Part shown: one piece after another, positions 29,340-41,760 of the stretch
Numbering within the stretch: position 1 is the stretch's first letter
Layout of the letters: every line of letters begins with the position of its first letter
Assembly: GCA_947462335.1 (NCBI GenBank)
Contig: OX381713.1
Span: forward strand, 18,282,381 to 18,346,380
Origin: Harmothoe impar
Taxonomy: Eukaryota; Annelida; Polychaeta; Phyllodocida; Polynoidae
DNA: 64,000 nucleotides
Direction: 5' to 3'
Notes under the pieces: model-generated
The model's input: the letters and a program-made list of their open reading frames with translations, nothing else
Told to the model about the DNA's origin: nothing
Database searches by the model: none
Made by a program: the position numbers and the translations under genes

Positions 29340-31060
29340 GGCTAGGTTTATATAAAGAGAGCTGTAACTCAATAATTTCTCAGACGACAATGGAAATATA
29401 AAAAAACTCTGAGAAAGTCTGCACATGCTTACATAGACTGTCCACAGACTAATGATTAGAACAACAAGGAATAGCACTTTATCAATGTCAACAGTTTGTC
29501 CTCAGACAATGTATGTGAAAAGAAAAAGAGTTGAATCCTGAATGTGTTGCATAATTACTTAATATAATTGCACTATGATGATCAAATATTGTGCTTTCTG
29601 AATACCTAGTGGTATCCTCCCTTTTTTTAACTTGGCACCCCTACACAACACCAGACTTGATCCGACAATGTGGTAAGGAAAGGATACCTGGACCTCCTCC
29701 ATGAAAGGCTATTCTATATCCCATTACGCTGGTCTACCAAACCGGCCGCACATTCATAGCCAGAATAATCTATAGAAGGAAATGCATAACAAACTTTTAT
29801 CTTAAGTTGTAACCCTGTATCAAAAAAGGTGATGTTTCTTACATGGGAGTAGAGTACAATTGACAGGGCACGCCTTGCGGTGACCTTCTGAGCTACTGTG
29901 ATCAGGCCAGTATGCACTCAGACCTTTGACCTTTAGATCCCTTTATCTGCACAATTCACATAATCTAACCAATTTCCTATTTACTGTTTGTATTGTCTTT
30001 TGCAGCATCGAGTGATCTTCATCGTATGGCACGTGATTGATGTTTTCCTACATTCATCCAGTAGTTCTTTCTCTTCGTGGATGAAACCCAGGTATTGTCA
30101 ATTCCAGCCAAAGCTGTGGTAATTTGGGTGTGAAGTGGTGTTATTCACAGTCATTCATGGGAGAATGCACTGTACTTAGTCCACCTCCCCAGGCACCGTG
30201 CTCTTAGACAATCCACCCAGAATGACGTTAGCGCTCCTCTTGGGGTGTGTGCTTACTGTTTCCTGTAGATGGCGCTGCTGATAGAGGTCATTGCTGAACC
30301 AAATTGAGATCCTAATCAGCTTATGACGTGAGATAAGGCTTCCTGGGTGCTACCAGTAGTGCATTACTAAGGGATGTTAGGAGCCTGAGGAGAATACTAT
30401 CAAGTTCTGTGTTGTTGTCATGTTGTGAGCATGATAAAGACCAGTGCAAGCCAAAATAACGATTAGGGAAAATTGCCTCCTATCATAAATAGAGGGTATT
30501 GTCAATTTCAGGTAATCAGGTGGAAGACTGCCCAGAATTACAATACAGACTGGACAAACCACCCAGGCTGGTTTTACAGGTCGCTCAGCCCTGTATTCAG
30601 GGCCATTCTGTTACACCACTGTGTTCTTACTATAACTTTTGTATAATCATATTTGCGATTTTTATATGATATTTGCGAAATTTATAAACCTATCTAGTAT
30701 AAAAATGGGTATATAGGCTACCAACTTTTAGATGCATTATGTGCATGGTCCATTGCATTTCTGAATTATTATGAGTTTAAATCAGTATTTTATCTAATGT
30801 TACATACATGTAGCAGAGTCTCTGCTTGGAGAAGGTGTGAAAGCCTCAGCCCAGCCTGCTACACCAGGCTGCTGTGATTGGAGAGTGTATAGGGGCGGCC
30901 TGAATACACAGGCTGGGTGACCTGACAATACAGGCTGCCTGTTTAAGCAGGCCGTCCTGTCCTGCTATACTAGTCCTCCACCTGGTAATTGGGCATTGAG
31001 CCACAGGTGATTATGTTACCAGCGGGATCATAAGGGCCAGTTACATCCCATTAACAGAAG
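29340..31060. other. No recognised gene
   Basis: Only short frames. At 30845-30955 there are several short direct and inverted CAGGCTG / CAGCCTG units, possibly a decayed palindromic repeat. Confidence 0.5.
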
Positions 31061-31325
31061 GCTGCATTTGAAACGTTTCTCCAGACTCTTCAAAGTGACG
31101 ATCATAAAATAAACGAGTCAAATACTCATCTAAGTGACAAGGAAGTGGGTCTTCTAGCTGGAGATAGAAGACCCACTTCGTACGTGCCAGCCCAAAAGCT
31201 GACATTTGCCAGCTCCAGATTCTATTTGTGGGATGGTAACCTGATAGGTAAGACAACTTTTGACTCGTTTATTTTATGATAGTCACTTTGACGAGTCTGG
31301 AGACAAGTTTACTTTTTCAGTGCAG
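31061..31325. mobile_element. MITE with CACTGAAAAAGTAAAC ends, copy 2
   Basis: Right end GAGTCTGGAGACAAGTTTAC / TTTTTCAGTG. The left end is damaged (GAAACGTTTCTCCAGACTC). Inner inverted pairs: GATCATAAAATAAACGAGTC with GACTCGTTTATTTTATGAT, and GAAGTGGGTCTTCTA with AGAAGACCCACTTC. Shares its first 110 bp with 14275-14365, but its core is different and longer. Confidence 0.75.
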
Positions 31326-31375
31326 CCATGCTAAAATGACTCTTATGGTGCCATGGCGGGTCACAGGAGGGCATT

Positions 31376-31762
31376 GAGTATGACGGAAGAGGTCAGTGAA
31401 TGGGAGGAAACCGGGTGTTGACAGGAGGAAGATATTTGTAAACATAATGACTAGGGTTTCTAAGGCCGACATTTCCTGCCACCCAAACCCTCCTTTGTAG
31501 CTGGACATCCTGACCGGGTGATGTATCATCAGCGCCAACAAATACGCCCCAGGTCTGAAGACGCCAAGGTCTTCCTCTGACCTCTCCAGCCAGCTTGGGC
31601 TGGTAAATGCATTACGGTAATGATGTGCATGGTGTCCAGAGCCTCACTACTGGCTTCCTTGGGAGGCGTCATCCGGTTGTGGCTTCAATCAAGCAATTTG
31701 ATGACAGCAAGGATGACTATAGATATGGTCTTGACTAGATGGTTGCTTGCATATCTTTAGGC
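31376..31762 (+). repeat. Segmental duplication block 2a
   Basis: Partner of 25700-25895, sharing GGAAGAGGTCA, TTGGGAGGCGTCATCCGGTT and CAAGGATGACTATA, interrupted by an insertion of about 190 bp (31434-31640). Confidence 0.7.
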
Positions 31763-32574
31763 TTTTTTCGTTAACTTTCCATCTTGAGTGGGAAGCAAGG
31801 CATTTCTTTTCATTTCCTATCGAGAATAGTGCTGGTCAGCATTGTAATGAGTCAAAGTCAAATAAACTGACCACAGCCTAAAATGAATAATTCAAAAGGG
31901 CCTCATAACAATAATTATATGGCTGCCAGATACTTTAACTCATGTGGCTTAACAAATGTATTTATTCTTGATACTCAAGAACAGGTCACACTTCTCCCTA
32001 CCCTAAGCTATTACATAGCCTGGGTTCTATCCCTCTCTTTTCTTATCTCTCCTCCTTACAAGAGGATACAACTGAATGTGTATACTAACCTTAATATATA
32101 TGGTCTAATTTGACCATTAGCCTCACTCGAAGTTCTAACAGATACCTTTATAATATAGATAAGGAATACATAACAGAAACATGCAATAAGAATGTGCATT
32201 TTTCTGTTATTACCATATGACTTATTTGTCTCTTATTAACTCCGCTCATTGGAAATCGCTGGTGTTGTAAAAACACGGTCTACCAGGTCATACATCCTGC
32301 CAGGATAAATAAATAAAACAAAAAAACAAGGAGGGCTAGGATTTCTATTATCAACCACTGCAATAAAGTATTACAAGGCCCAAGCACTTCAATAGAAGAA
32401 CTTGCTCAGACAAACTGTGTATACTATATTGTTGTAAATATGGCATTACTGTGACAATATAAAATGATTCTGCTCATCTCTATGCGTTTATGATAAGTTA
32501 ACTTTTTCAATAATAAAAGGATGTGACAATTAAATAAGTCAATTGATATGATAGACGGAATATGAATTCACCTT

Positions 32575-32735
32575 AGCTGTCTGAATCAATAATCACGTAT
32601 GTACGTGTAGGGGGCGGAGGTTGTGAATAGATGCATGATATCTTCCAAGAACTGGGCCCAAATTGACATAACTGTAAATGACAGAAGCATCATTATTCAA
32701 TTACATATCTATATACAGATCAATGATGCAATATA
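32575..32735 (+). repeat. Segmental duplication block 2b
   Basis: Partner of 27130-27300, sharing GCATGATATCTTCC, TTGACATAACTGTAAATGA and CATCATTATTCAATTACAT. Confidence 0.65.
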
Positions 32736-35700
32736 TTTTTATTGGTAAAACCCTCGGACCATAATTTATAACCTTGGTCACCTATTTGAACAGTCAAATA
32801 GGGACTTATCATCTGATATAGCTATAATATTATAGTAACATCAGAATAGATTTTCCCAGAGATCAACTATTTCTGGGCAATTTTCATGAATCTAAAAATG
32901 TCAAAAGGACCCCTAATTCCGGACACAAGGTCCCCATTCCGGACAGTGCACCACTTCTTCAGATATTTGAAAAAATATGCATTTTTCTTCATTTCAATTT
33001 GTTATTCAAGTTTTACCAACACAAGAGCTAAATATTTTTATACACACATATTGATATCATCCCAGATATTTAGGTGGAAACCTGAACACCACCGATTATA
33101 CTTTTGCATGGAGATGCAGTCATCCTCAATCATGAACTTTTCAGTGAAAATGCATTTAACTATACACTTCATTATATTATTAATGTACATTCTAAAATAG
33201 TTTATTTCATGCAGGATTTCATGTAGTTTAATGTCAATACAATGTATTATAGTATGGTTCAGGGTTAGAACTGAAAATATCAATTCTAATTACTTTCCGT
33301 AGCATCCTAAAACTGCTAGAGGGCTTAACTCGTGTGTATGTAGCTATAAGGTAAAATATCTAAAATTATGGAGCCATTTATTTTTTCTCATTGATAATTG
33401 GTGGCAAAGTGTCATTTTTGTGTATTCACACCCCAAAAATACAATTAAATCAGAAAAAATTTAACACTCATTTATAATTTTTAGGGGGTTATTGTGGCAC
33501 GATTGTTGTAAGTCACGCAATATAGTAATAATTTCTAGAAATACTGTACCAGGAAACATCAATAATTATTGTTGGTCAAGAGTTTCATTCTGTTTGATAA
33601 TTCTGGATAAATCTTGCAAATGGAGGCCATTTGGATTGAGATATATACTCTACATCAGGATTTAAATAAGCCCGGCCCTAATTTTTGTCTTACATTTCAT
33701 ATAGAACAGCTGACTTTTATCACATATGGGCCACATAATAACAACAAAAGATACATATTTTCTTTATGAGACACAATCAGCACCATTCTCAACTACACTG
33801 TCACCATTTAATTCTCTGTGCATGTAAACTTGAATCTTTTTGGTATGTTTGATGTACACATCTTGATGGGGTGAAAAATCCATTGTGAGAGCACGGCGAG
33901 AAAATGCTAAAATTCAACATTTCGCTACCAAGTTTGAATGAACCAGACTAGATACAATGTCCCAAATGGTCTCATTTGAAAGATAATTTAGTTTCTGAAT
34001 TACCCCTTTTAATATATTTAGCTAAATGGGGAGACTCTAGTTGTTTTGTTAGAAAAAGAAGTAAAAAAGTTTGTAATGGCTTGGAATTTGTATCAAAACA
34101 TGCCATTTGGTCATCAAATTAAAACATGTTGATAAAGTTTAAAACCTTTTACCTTTACTTCATGACTGGAGCCATTTCAACCAGACTCTCATCACCTACC
34201 TTATTACAATTGCATTTTTATTCATATTTCTCCTAATAAAGTCCGGAATGAGAGTACTTGACTCTACGCAGGCGTCAAAAAGGGAACACTAGTCCATGAC
34301 AGAAAATGTCAGTATTCCAGACCAAATGCCAAACCATTTTTTTTTTGCGAGGGAAGACGGTAGGAAGACATCAGATTCATAAAACGTCAGATCCATAAAT
34401 CTCTTCGGAAAATCAATAAAATGAAGTGTGTCCTAATTATTAAACTTGACAGTTTGCAGCTCTGCAGCAATAAGAAGCTGGTGCGTTGTAATTAAGATTT
34501 ATCACCAAACGGAGATCGAGCACTGAGAAGGGCAATTAGCTAAAACGATAAATACTGGGACAGTTTCCAAAAGTCGTGAGGTTTTATTTCAGCAGTTCAG
34601 TTTGATACATCGGGAAACAATTTCAACGGAAAAATACGCTGGATACCTTTGGTCATCTGTAGACATATCTACTTGAAACAAGATTCAGAGATATTGCTCA
34701 ATTAGAAACAAAATGTATTATTAAGCCATATGTGGCTCAACACGTGAGGTAGATTCGCAGGAGATTTTTAGTTCTTGTTTTAGCCACCAGGGGGCATGAG
34801 AAATAGCAAAACAGTAAAAGATATGCCCAGAAATGCTTAACTTAAGGGTACTTTTTTATGGAGAATACAGTCGGTTTCTGAGAATTATTCCATTTTTGGT
34901 GCTGACATTCTTTATTTGGCATGTAAATGGAACGTTTTCTATGGGAAATTTAGACATATTCAACTTCCTGGGTTGCCCTGGAAACCATTCCATGTTTTCT
35001 AAATGGAACATTTTGGTCTTAGTTTCTTAAGAATTCCATAAGTAACTCAAAACTGAAAACAGACCATGAAGATTTCTTATAGAACCAAATCTGCATTATA
35101 TATCCCCCCTTAAGTAGCCCTTTTCATGTGCCTGGTCACTTATGTTTAGTTGTGCCAATGAAGATCTACAGGTAAATATAGCAAATTCGTTTTTTTTAAT
35201 GCATAGCCATGGCAGCAGTCCGACGTCAATTGGTACAACTGCACTCTTCTTATTATGAATCTAAAGGTCAAAGTCATTTCGCTGCTGTGGCCTTTGGATT
35301 TAGATTGCATGACTGTATAGTTCAGAAACTAGAGTTCCCCATGGCCTAGTCCCCTTTCCGTCGGCCAAGCTTCCCCCTCCCACCCTCTTCCTAGAACTGT
35401 GGTCTGCATTCGTGAGATAGTTATAATCCTCCTGCGAACATCTGAACGTGAGCAAATGCTACCTTTTGCACTCACCCAGAGGGCTTCTTGGCGGTCGGGG
35501 TAGGAGGGCGTGTTAAGTTACTTTTGGTTTGCGGCAGATAACAGAAACGGAGCAATCAGTACTAAATCTATATCAAATGGCTACTGTCAGGTGTGATGTG
35601 CTATCAACCACTAGTTCCATGGATACTTGTCCCTTCTTATGCAAACTAGTACTTAGACTATGTACAAGCTATTTGATTCCATTTGATTCTCAGTTTAATA

Positions 35701-35861
35701 TGATAAAGCTGCAAAATAGCAGATATCTGTATATATATATATGATGCTTGTATAGACATATGAAGTCACAAAGACTCTGACAACGGACGGGTGAGAATGA
35801 CCCTTAGATGTGCCGTGGACACAATAGTGTGCGTACATTCAAATTTACCATAATGCTGTAC
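32736..35861. other. AT-rich stretch without recognised gene
   Basis: No convincing coding frame. CATTCCGGAC occurs at about 32936 and in reverse (GTCCGGAATG) at 34242, which might mark the ends of an old 1.3-kb element. A CTCF-like site CCACCAGGGGGCATG lies at 34784-34798. Otherwise nothing seen. Confidence 0.45.
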
Positions 35862-36611
35862 ACACAGAGAAAAGTAAAGGAGTCGCCATGACTCTGAGGG
35901 CCAGAGTCGTAGTTCGTCTCCCATGTGACACCTGTAGAGGAGAGTCAAATGAGTTTAACTCTCCGTTCCTGAAGAGTCAACAGCAATCGACCCTCAAAAG
36001 AGCAGGAGTCAAAATCAATACTTGAATACAATGTCCTGCAGGTAAGGTGGATCCTGTACTTATATGGTAGAGTGGGGGCAACAGGTATATATAATTAGTG
36101 GGCAGGCAAGGTGAGGCCTGTGAGAGAAGTGAGTAGGTGAGGTCATTGCCCAAGACTGGTCAAAAACAAGACATGTTGCCATGTCCACCACTTCCCCCTG
36201 TGTGAGAGGGCTGGGTTAGATCTGCCTCACAGTACATTCTACAGACCATTGGCCACATATTAGGGGCCGTCCATAAAGTATGTCACGCCCCAGGGGGTGG
36301 GGGGGTCTTTTTTTTGTGTGATGAAGTGTGACAGGGGGGTGGGGGGGTCTATGGACTTGTGTGACGTCACATTTTTAAAATTTTGTAAACAGTATAAATG
36401 CTGTATAAATTAGTGACATCTGCGGGATAAATACATATTTGTGATTGTAGTAGATCTACAAGTCCTAGCACCTTCCAAATTCACACAAGTGAAGACCCCA
36501 GGTATGAGAAATTATAACTGTGATAGATCAGTTTATTAATGCAAAGTTTGATGCCCATTTGAAAGTCACTAATGCCCCAAGTTAGAGTGCATTTAACATG
36601 GGCGAACGGGG

Positions 36612-37061
36612 AATAACTTCTCAAGGACAGACCATGGATCAAGAGCTGGAAAAGAAAAACTTTGCACACACTGGAGAGGTTTTGTCACAAACCATGATAG
36701 ATAAAGACCAAGTGGTTGCAGAGTATAAAGAAGAAATATGTAGCTACAAAGTCTGAGAAATTGAGAGCAACACGTGTGTGTGAGGGAAAGCCATTATATC
36801 CAGCAGATTGTAAAGTGTCCAGACAAAAAACGTTGCTCAAATCCAAGGAGCTCTTATATAATGTTGATCAAGGACAGATTCTTACCAGTACCAAAGGCTG
36901 TGGTCCGCACAGCCAAGGATGGCCTTATAGTGAAACTAGATGGGTCAGGGAACTACCCCTCAGTATTTGTTAGTCGTGCACCCAGCAACAACATCTTTCG
37001 AAGATCTGCAGACAATTACCCAAAGGGTCTGCCCCATGACTTTGCATGTCCTAGTCTATAG
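36612..37061 (+). pseudogene. Decayed, frameshifted coding remnant inside the TTA element
   Basis: An open stretch from about 36633 (MDQELEKKNF...) runs to a stop near 36750. After a frame change a 95-codon frame (36774-37061) gives a CVRESHYIQQIVKCPDKKRC segment and later KDRFLPVPKAVVRTAKDGLI. The Cys-containing block followed by RFLPxP resembles uncharacterised proteins met in several invertebrate genomes, but that is from memory and I cannot name the family. Probably host-gene capture or transposon-encoded; not functional here. Confidence 0.4.
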
Positions 37062-37214
37062 AACAAGGCATCCAAATGAATCTGCAAGGAATGTGAATTG
37101 TACCTAACATCAATTAGGTCAGTCACTTGACATCTGAAGACATGTGGCCAAAGGAAGAAGAAAGGAGAGAGATCAAAACATGCATGACCTACAGTCTGAT
37201 TCTAGTACATATCA

Positions 37215-37380
37215 CAGGGGCGTGGTAACCGAGGGGGACGGGGGGGGGGACATGCCCCCCCCCCACACTTTTGACCAACCCCAAAAAAGTGCAATCCAAA
37301 AAGGTCAAGAAAAAAGGGGTCAAAAAGGGTCAATATACCCCTCAGGGCCCCCTACTTTGAAACTGTTTGCTACGCCCCTG
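37215..37380. mobile_element. MITE with CAGGGGCGTGG ends, TATCA duplication
   Basis: Left CAGGGGCGTGGTAAC and right TTTGCTACGCCCCTG. TATCA on both sides (37210-37214; 37381-37385). The interior has a run of G facing a run of C. CAGGGGCG-type ends are known from hAT elements, though hAT normally duplicates 8 bp. Youngest layer of the nest. Confidence 0.8.
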
Positions 37381-37488
37381 TATCATTCCAGTATCTATTG
37401 CCATTAAGCAATAATGTGAAGTCAAGTATGCTATCCAGAACATGGACCACAGAGATCTGATGGATAGAGAAAGTATTTCAATACCAAA

Positions 37489-37635
37489 CAAGGATGGATC
37501 CAGGTGGGGGACATAGTGGGGGGGGGGGCATCCCGCCCCTTTTTGCTATAGACTTTTTATGTAAATGGGTCCAATACCATCAGTATATTGCCTTTATCAA
37601 GCCCCCACTTTCTCAAATTCCTGGATCCACCCCTG
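37489..37635. mobile_element. MITE with CAAGGATGGATCCAGG ends
   Basis: Left CAAGGATGGATCCAGG and right CCTGGATCCACCCCTG are inverted repeats with two mismatches. Interior G run and AGCCCCCACTTT. Possibly hAT-derived. No clear target duplication. Confidence 0.7.
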
Positions 37636-38587
37636 CCACAGATTTGCCAGCACAAGAGGTGTGACAGGATAGCAGTAGCACACCTGTTATTCCTGTCAAC
37701 ACTGTCAAGAATCTATGGATCGAGGATACCTCAGTCGCAGAGATCTAGAGTGCCATAACCTAACCTTAACACATTTTGATAGCAATCTAATTGTAATAAG
37801 CCTTATAAACAATTACTGGTGTTAAGATAATGCATGTATGTTCCCTTATCAAATTATGGGACTAGACTGATACGGTAACTAATTATATGCAAAGGGGGGG
37901 GGTGTCAACAGATTTGTGACATACTTTTCTAGGGGGTGTCGGAAAAAGTGTGAAAAAGTGTGACATGGGGGTGGGGGGGTGTTCAAAATGGCCCAAAAAA
38001 GCGTGACATACATTATGGACGGCCCCTTAGATGCCAATATCAGATCTATATGAAGTATACATAGTAAGCAGTGCCGCACATTATTTCACACAGTTAATGC
38101 CCAGCCTTATGTTTATTTCCCATACCCGCAAATATGGTGACTAAGCTCTATACTGTTGATGTTCTTGCAATGTATTGTATATTTTGTCATCACATTTGAT
38201 TCAGGTACGTTAACTAGAAAGCTTATCCATTGACATCCCTTAACCACACAATTTAGACATAGTGGACCTATAGATCTATAAAGAATCAAAACTGTGTGGC
38301 ATGTAACAATTATCTAAATTATAGATAGTGGTTCTGCCTTGTGGTGGCCACTAGTACCAACTTAGTGTTGGTTGCCCCACCAGGTGGTTTCATATGCAAC
38401 TACTATCAGAGTCAACACATTTTTTATTTGACTCTTCATGAAGGGTCAAGCTACAAATGACTCTGCTGTGGGCAGAGTCAAGTACAGTTGTGACCCCTCC
38501 ACTAGAGTCATCATGACTCTGCTACCAGAGTCAACTAGAGTTGACTATGGTAAAAGAGTCATGGCGACACCTTTACTTCTCTCTGTG

Positions 38588-40568
38588 CAGGCAGCATGGA
38601 ACCAATGTTGGTTGGACACGTACAGTAGAGTAATCCACTATAGGTGAAAAGGGTAGTTTCTGACCTTTTAGACATATTTGAATCATTCTTACATACCCTT
38701 ACATACATGTACAAGTATGAGCAAAGGATTGCATGATGGTTCGGAAACATATAGGATAGTGAACAGGTCCAATATGTACATGAAGGGCATGCGAGAAACT
38801 AGGGGTCTCCCGATGGGATCAACATAGTTTAAAAACGACATTCTCAGTCTGTCTTAAGCAGCAGGACACTTTCTATAATCAGTTATATCTAAATAATTGG
38901 ATCTATTCGCATTGTTCATTTTGCCTTGGCTGCACAAATACCTAGCTGTAACACTGCAATACAGTCATGAATGGATGCAATTAACAATAGAAGGGTAGAC
39001 AAAAGAAACAATCAGGAAGATATTTGAGTCTCTGAATGTATCCTATTGATTCACCATTATCATTGCACACAGAAAGTAACCAGATATCATTGTACTGTAA
39101 GTATACCTGGGTCCTATTACAGAGTCACGCCTCCAACATTATTACCAAGGACGAGCAATTTACAATATGCATTGGTTTATTGAGGCTTATTCTAAAGTAT
39201 GGTCAATTTGATCATGTGAATGCGTGTTTATCACCTACGCCATTTGGCTAAGGCCCAGGTTTTGCCCTGGAGTGGGGGGGGGGGGGGTCATCTGGACATT
39301 CTCCAGACCTACACAAAGCCAGCTGTACTGATTCTCTTAGGATTAATGCTAATTGTAACAATGATCCAAATTCTTTTCTAATCTGGAGAGGAAAAGATGA
39401 AAAGGACTAGATCTATCTCATCACTACTCTCTCACTGTAGCCATGTCCTGTGGATATCTGTTAAGGCAATAAACACGTATGGTGGCAGAAGTATTTGTGT
39501 CTATAGAACCAATATAAACCGTTCATTATTAGAGCATTCCTTACTGGGCATGGGTTCGTATCTGTGTCATTTGTGTCATTTGCCTACGGACGTCACTCTG
39601 AAGAATTGAAGCTATTCAAAGCTAATAATGTTAGCCTAACAGCGGTAGCCTAACTGTGTACAGAGATGATTGAATATCTATTTTTCTTACAGGAAGGAGG
39701 ATATTGCACTAATTCATTACTAGTATTGGTACTCTGACAAAGGAAATATGGAGTACACTGTTTTATCAAATGCAATGTGACGGTACCAAATGGATGAGTG
39801 ATGGCCTTGAATATCCTTCATTGTAAAACAAAACAAAAAAGCTGTGGGTTCGATTTTAATTGTCGTTTCTGCGTTTGACCAAGTGTCATATCACAATCGA
39901 CCTATGGCCTATGCAATGTGACCCTGGTTCAACTAATGAGAAACAATGAAAAGGGGATCCATGGTCGTTGGCCTTGGTCTCACAGGCTGGTGTTGTCGTA
40001 TGATGAAATAAACAATAAGCCATGTCGATTGGATGCGAACGGAGAAATTCATGAGGCGACCATGCATCAACGGTTATGCCTACTACAACTTAGTTAGGTA
40101 ATGTCTATATTAAACCTGTAGGTGATAATGATTAGAGTGACATAATGTGATGTATAGAAATGGCCTGTGAAGTGTGAGAGAGCATCGGTGCTTGTGGTTG
40201 AAAAATGTATTTTATAATGGGTCTAGTGGCACACTATGTCATGCTGATTTATTATAGATAGTTCCCCTAGCCTCCATAGGTGCCATAGACAATATGTCAT
40301 AATGATCTGTTATAGCTAGTTCCCTTAACTACCATAGGTGTCACTTCTGCATGACACCCTGATCAATCAACATTCATTTGGCTCTTGAATTAAACAAGGT
40401 CACGGCTTAAAATGGTTAAGATACAATAGATACAGTCACACATGATGGTCAGATATAGCATGTTAATGTGATATCTAGCCTAAAGTTGATAACACATGTG
40501 ATATAAATTATGTCAAGGCCAGATGAAAGCTCCAGTTTAAACAAGACAACAATTTTGATGGAGTCTTA
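38588..40568. other. No recognised gene
   Basis: Short frames only. G run at 39276-39288. Nothing else recognised. Confidence 0.5.
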
Positions 40569-40860
40569 GGCTGTGTCTCATGAGATCTGGCCAATGTGAA
40601 CATCTTTGACCGGGTGCCATCTTTGACTGGGTGCCATCTTTGACCGGGTGCTATCTTTGACCGGCCACGATAAAAATACATTTAAGAAAGATATAATATT
40701 ATTTCTTCTTTGATATGTAAGGGATAAAAATAAAGAAAATGGTGGTGGTTATATCTCCATATATAACTTTAGCTGCCCTAAATCAACAGTTTTCTGTCAG
40801 AAGGTCAAAGATGGCAACCAGTTGAAGGCGTTCACATTGGCCCATCTCATCAGACACCCC
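40569..40860. mobile_element. MITE with GTGTCT(C/G)A ends and 18-bp subterminal repeats, copy 1
   Basis: Left GGCTGTGTCTCATGAGAT, GGCCAATGTGAAC; right GTTCACATTGGCCCATCTC, ATCAGACACC. After the left end there are four units of ATCTTTGACCGGGTGCC (40602-40664). One inverted unit (GGTCAAAGATGGCAACC) lies at the right. AT-rich core. Same design as 54670-54916. Confidence 0.8.
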
Positions 40861-41760
40861 CCTTAATACTTTGTCCATGGGAATGTACCACGTTGGGGTC
40901 AGGATGAGGCTGTAAAGTTTCCTGTCCACCCTTTATAAAGTCCTAATGATGGAGGAGTGTAGTGGAAGGAGTAAACAGGGTGTCAGCAAAAGGGAAGTGG
41001 AAAATAACGGACGGAGGCCTGGATCTCTGGATTGTGTTGTGATTCCGGTCATGAAGAGTCTCTTTCCCAAAGGGACAGCCTGTCAGATGTCCGCCTGAAG
41101 CTCCAGTTCCAATCTTCTGCCATAAGGGCTACAAATGGGACTGGACAAACTGTTGTATCTAGATCTTGACTTCCTGCCAGGCTGTGCACAGGAACTGGTG
41201 TACAGGATTTGATTGGTCAACTCCTGAGGACGAGTTTGTGAAACAAGTTCTTCATATAAGTTTGCCCAGACTCTATTATTATGGAGTGGAGGCCAGAGAC
41301 TGGTCTGGGATTCCAGTAACAGGGTTGCTCCCAGGTCCCCAAACACCACATCATGTGCTGCTGGTTTCCTGGTTTTGTAGGTGTCAGGTCAACCATTACC
41401 ACCGGTCCAGCTTTGTATTAGGGGGCGGACATTTTTTAATAGGGGATGTGATGGATTTCTGTGCATGTGTGTCCCTCCCAGTCCTAAGGGTTCATTCAAA
41501 TCGATTGCAGCTGACCACTCTTAACAAGCTCTGGCGTTTTGGCTTAAAAGGGATGGATCTCTTTTGTGCTCCTCAAGAGCAGTTAAAATATCTTAACCAC
41601 TCCCTTATGAATAGTAACAAAGTTAGTTGGACTACTATTAGTTCCGGGGCTGCTATGGAATATTTCACCCGAGCTGGTGAGTATATGCGGACAGTTATTT
41701 TGGGTATTCTATTCAATTCGATCCAGGTCATCTTTTAAGAAGGTAATGAATAATGATGTA
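40861..41760. other. No recognised gene; one 190-codon frame without family motifs
   Basis: The plus-strand frame 41166-41738 is open for 190 codons and contains a good splice-donor-like GGTGAGTAT at about 41679, but it has no recognisable domain. A frame of this length is near what chance gives in 64 kb. A minus-strand frame overlaps it. Confidence 0.3.

Larger units (their letters stand above)
36263..38026. mobile_element. DNA transposon remnant with GGGGCCGTCCATAAAGTATG ends, TTA target duplication
   Basis: Left GGGGCCGTCCATAAAGTATG / TCACGC and right GCGTGACATACATTATGGAC / GGCCCC. TTA on both sides (36260-36262; 38027-38029). 1.76 kb, long enough to be a decayed transposon rather than a MITE; TTA fits PIF/Harbinger. 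The interior has a decayed frame (36774-37061) and two younger MITEs (37215-37380 and 37489-37635). Confidence 0.85.
35862..38587. mobile_element. Outer DNA element of a nest, ACACAGAGAAAAGTAAAGG ends with GAGTC arrays
   Basis: Left ACACAGAGAAAAGTAAAGG, GTCGCCATGACTCT; right AGAGTCATGGCGACACC, TTTACTTCTCTCTGTG. The subterminal regions are full of GAGTC / GACTC units (35890-36020 and 38430-38560). About 2.7 kb only because it is interrupted by the 36263-38026 element. TIR start and GAGTC arrays link it to 41761-42047. Confidence 0.75.

Noticed and set aside
32930..34255. Possible 1.3-kb element bounded by CATTCCGGAC and GTCCGGAATG
   Set aside because: Only about 10 bases match and no longer inverted repeat or target duplication could be seen.
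41166..41738. 190-codon plus-strand open frame
   Set aside because: No recognisable domain, an overlapping frame on the other strand, and a length about what is expected once by chance in six frames of 64 kb. A donor-like GGTGAGTAT inside it is not enough to call an exon.
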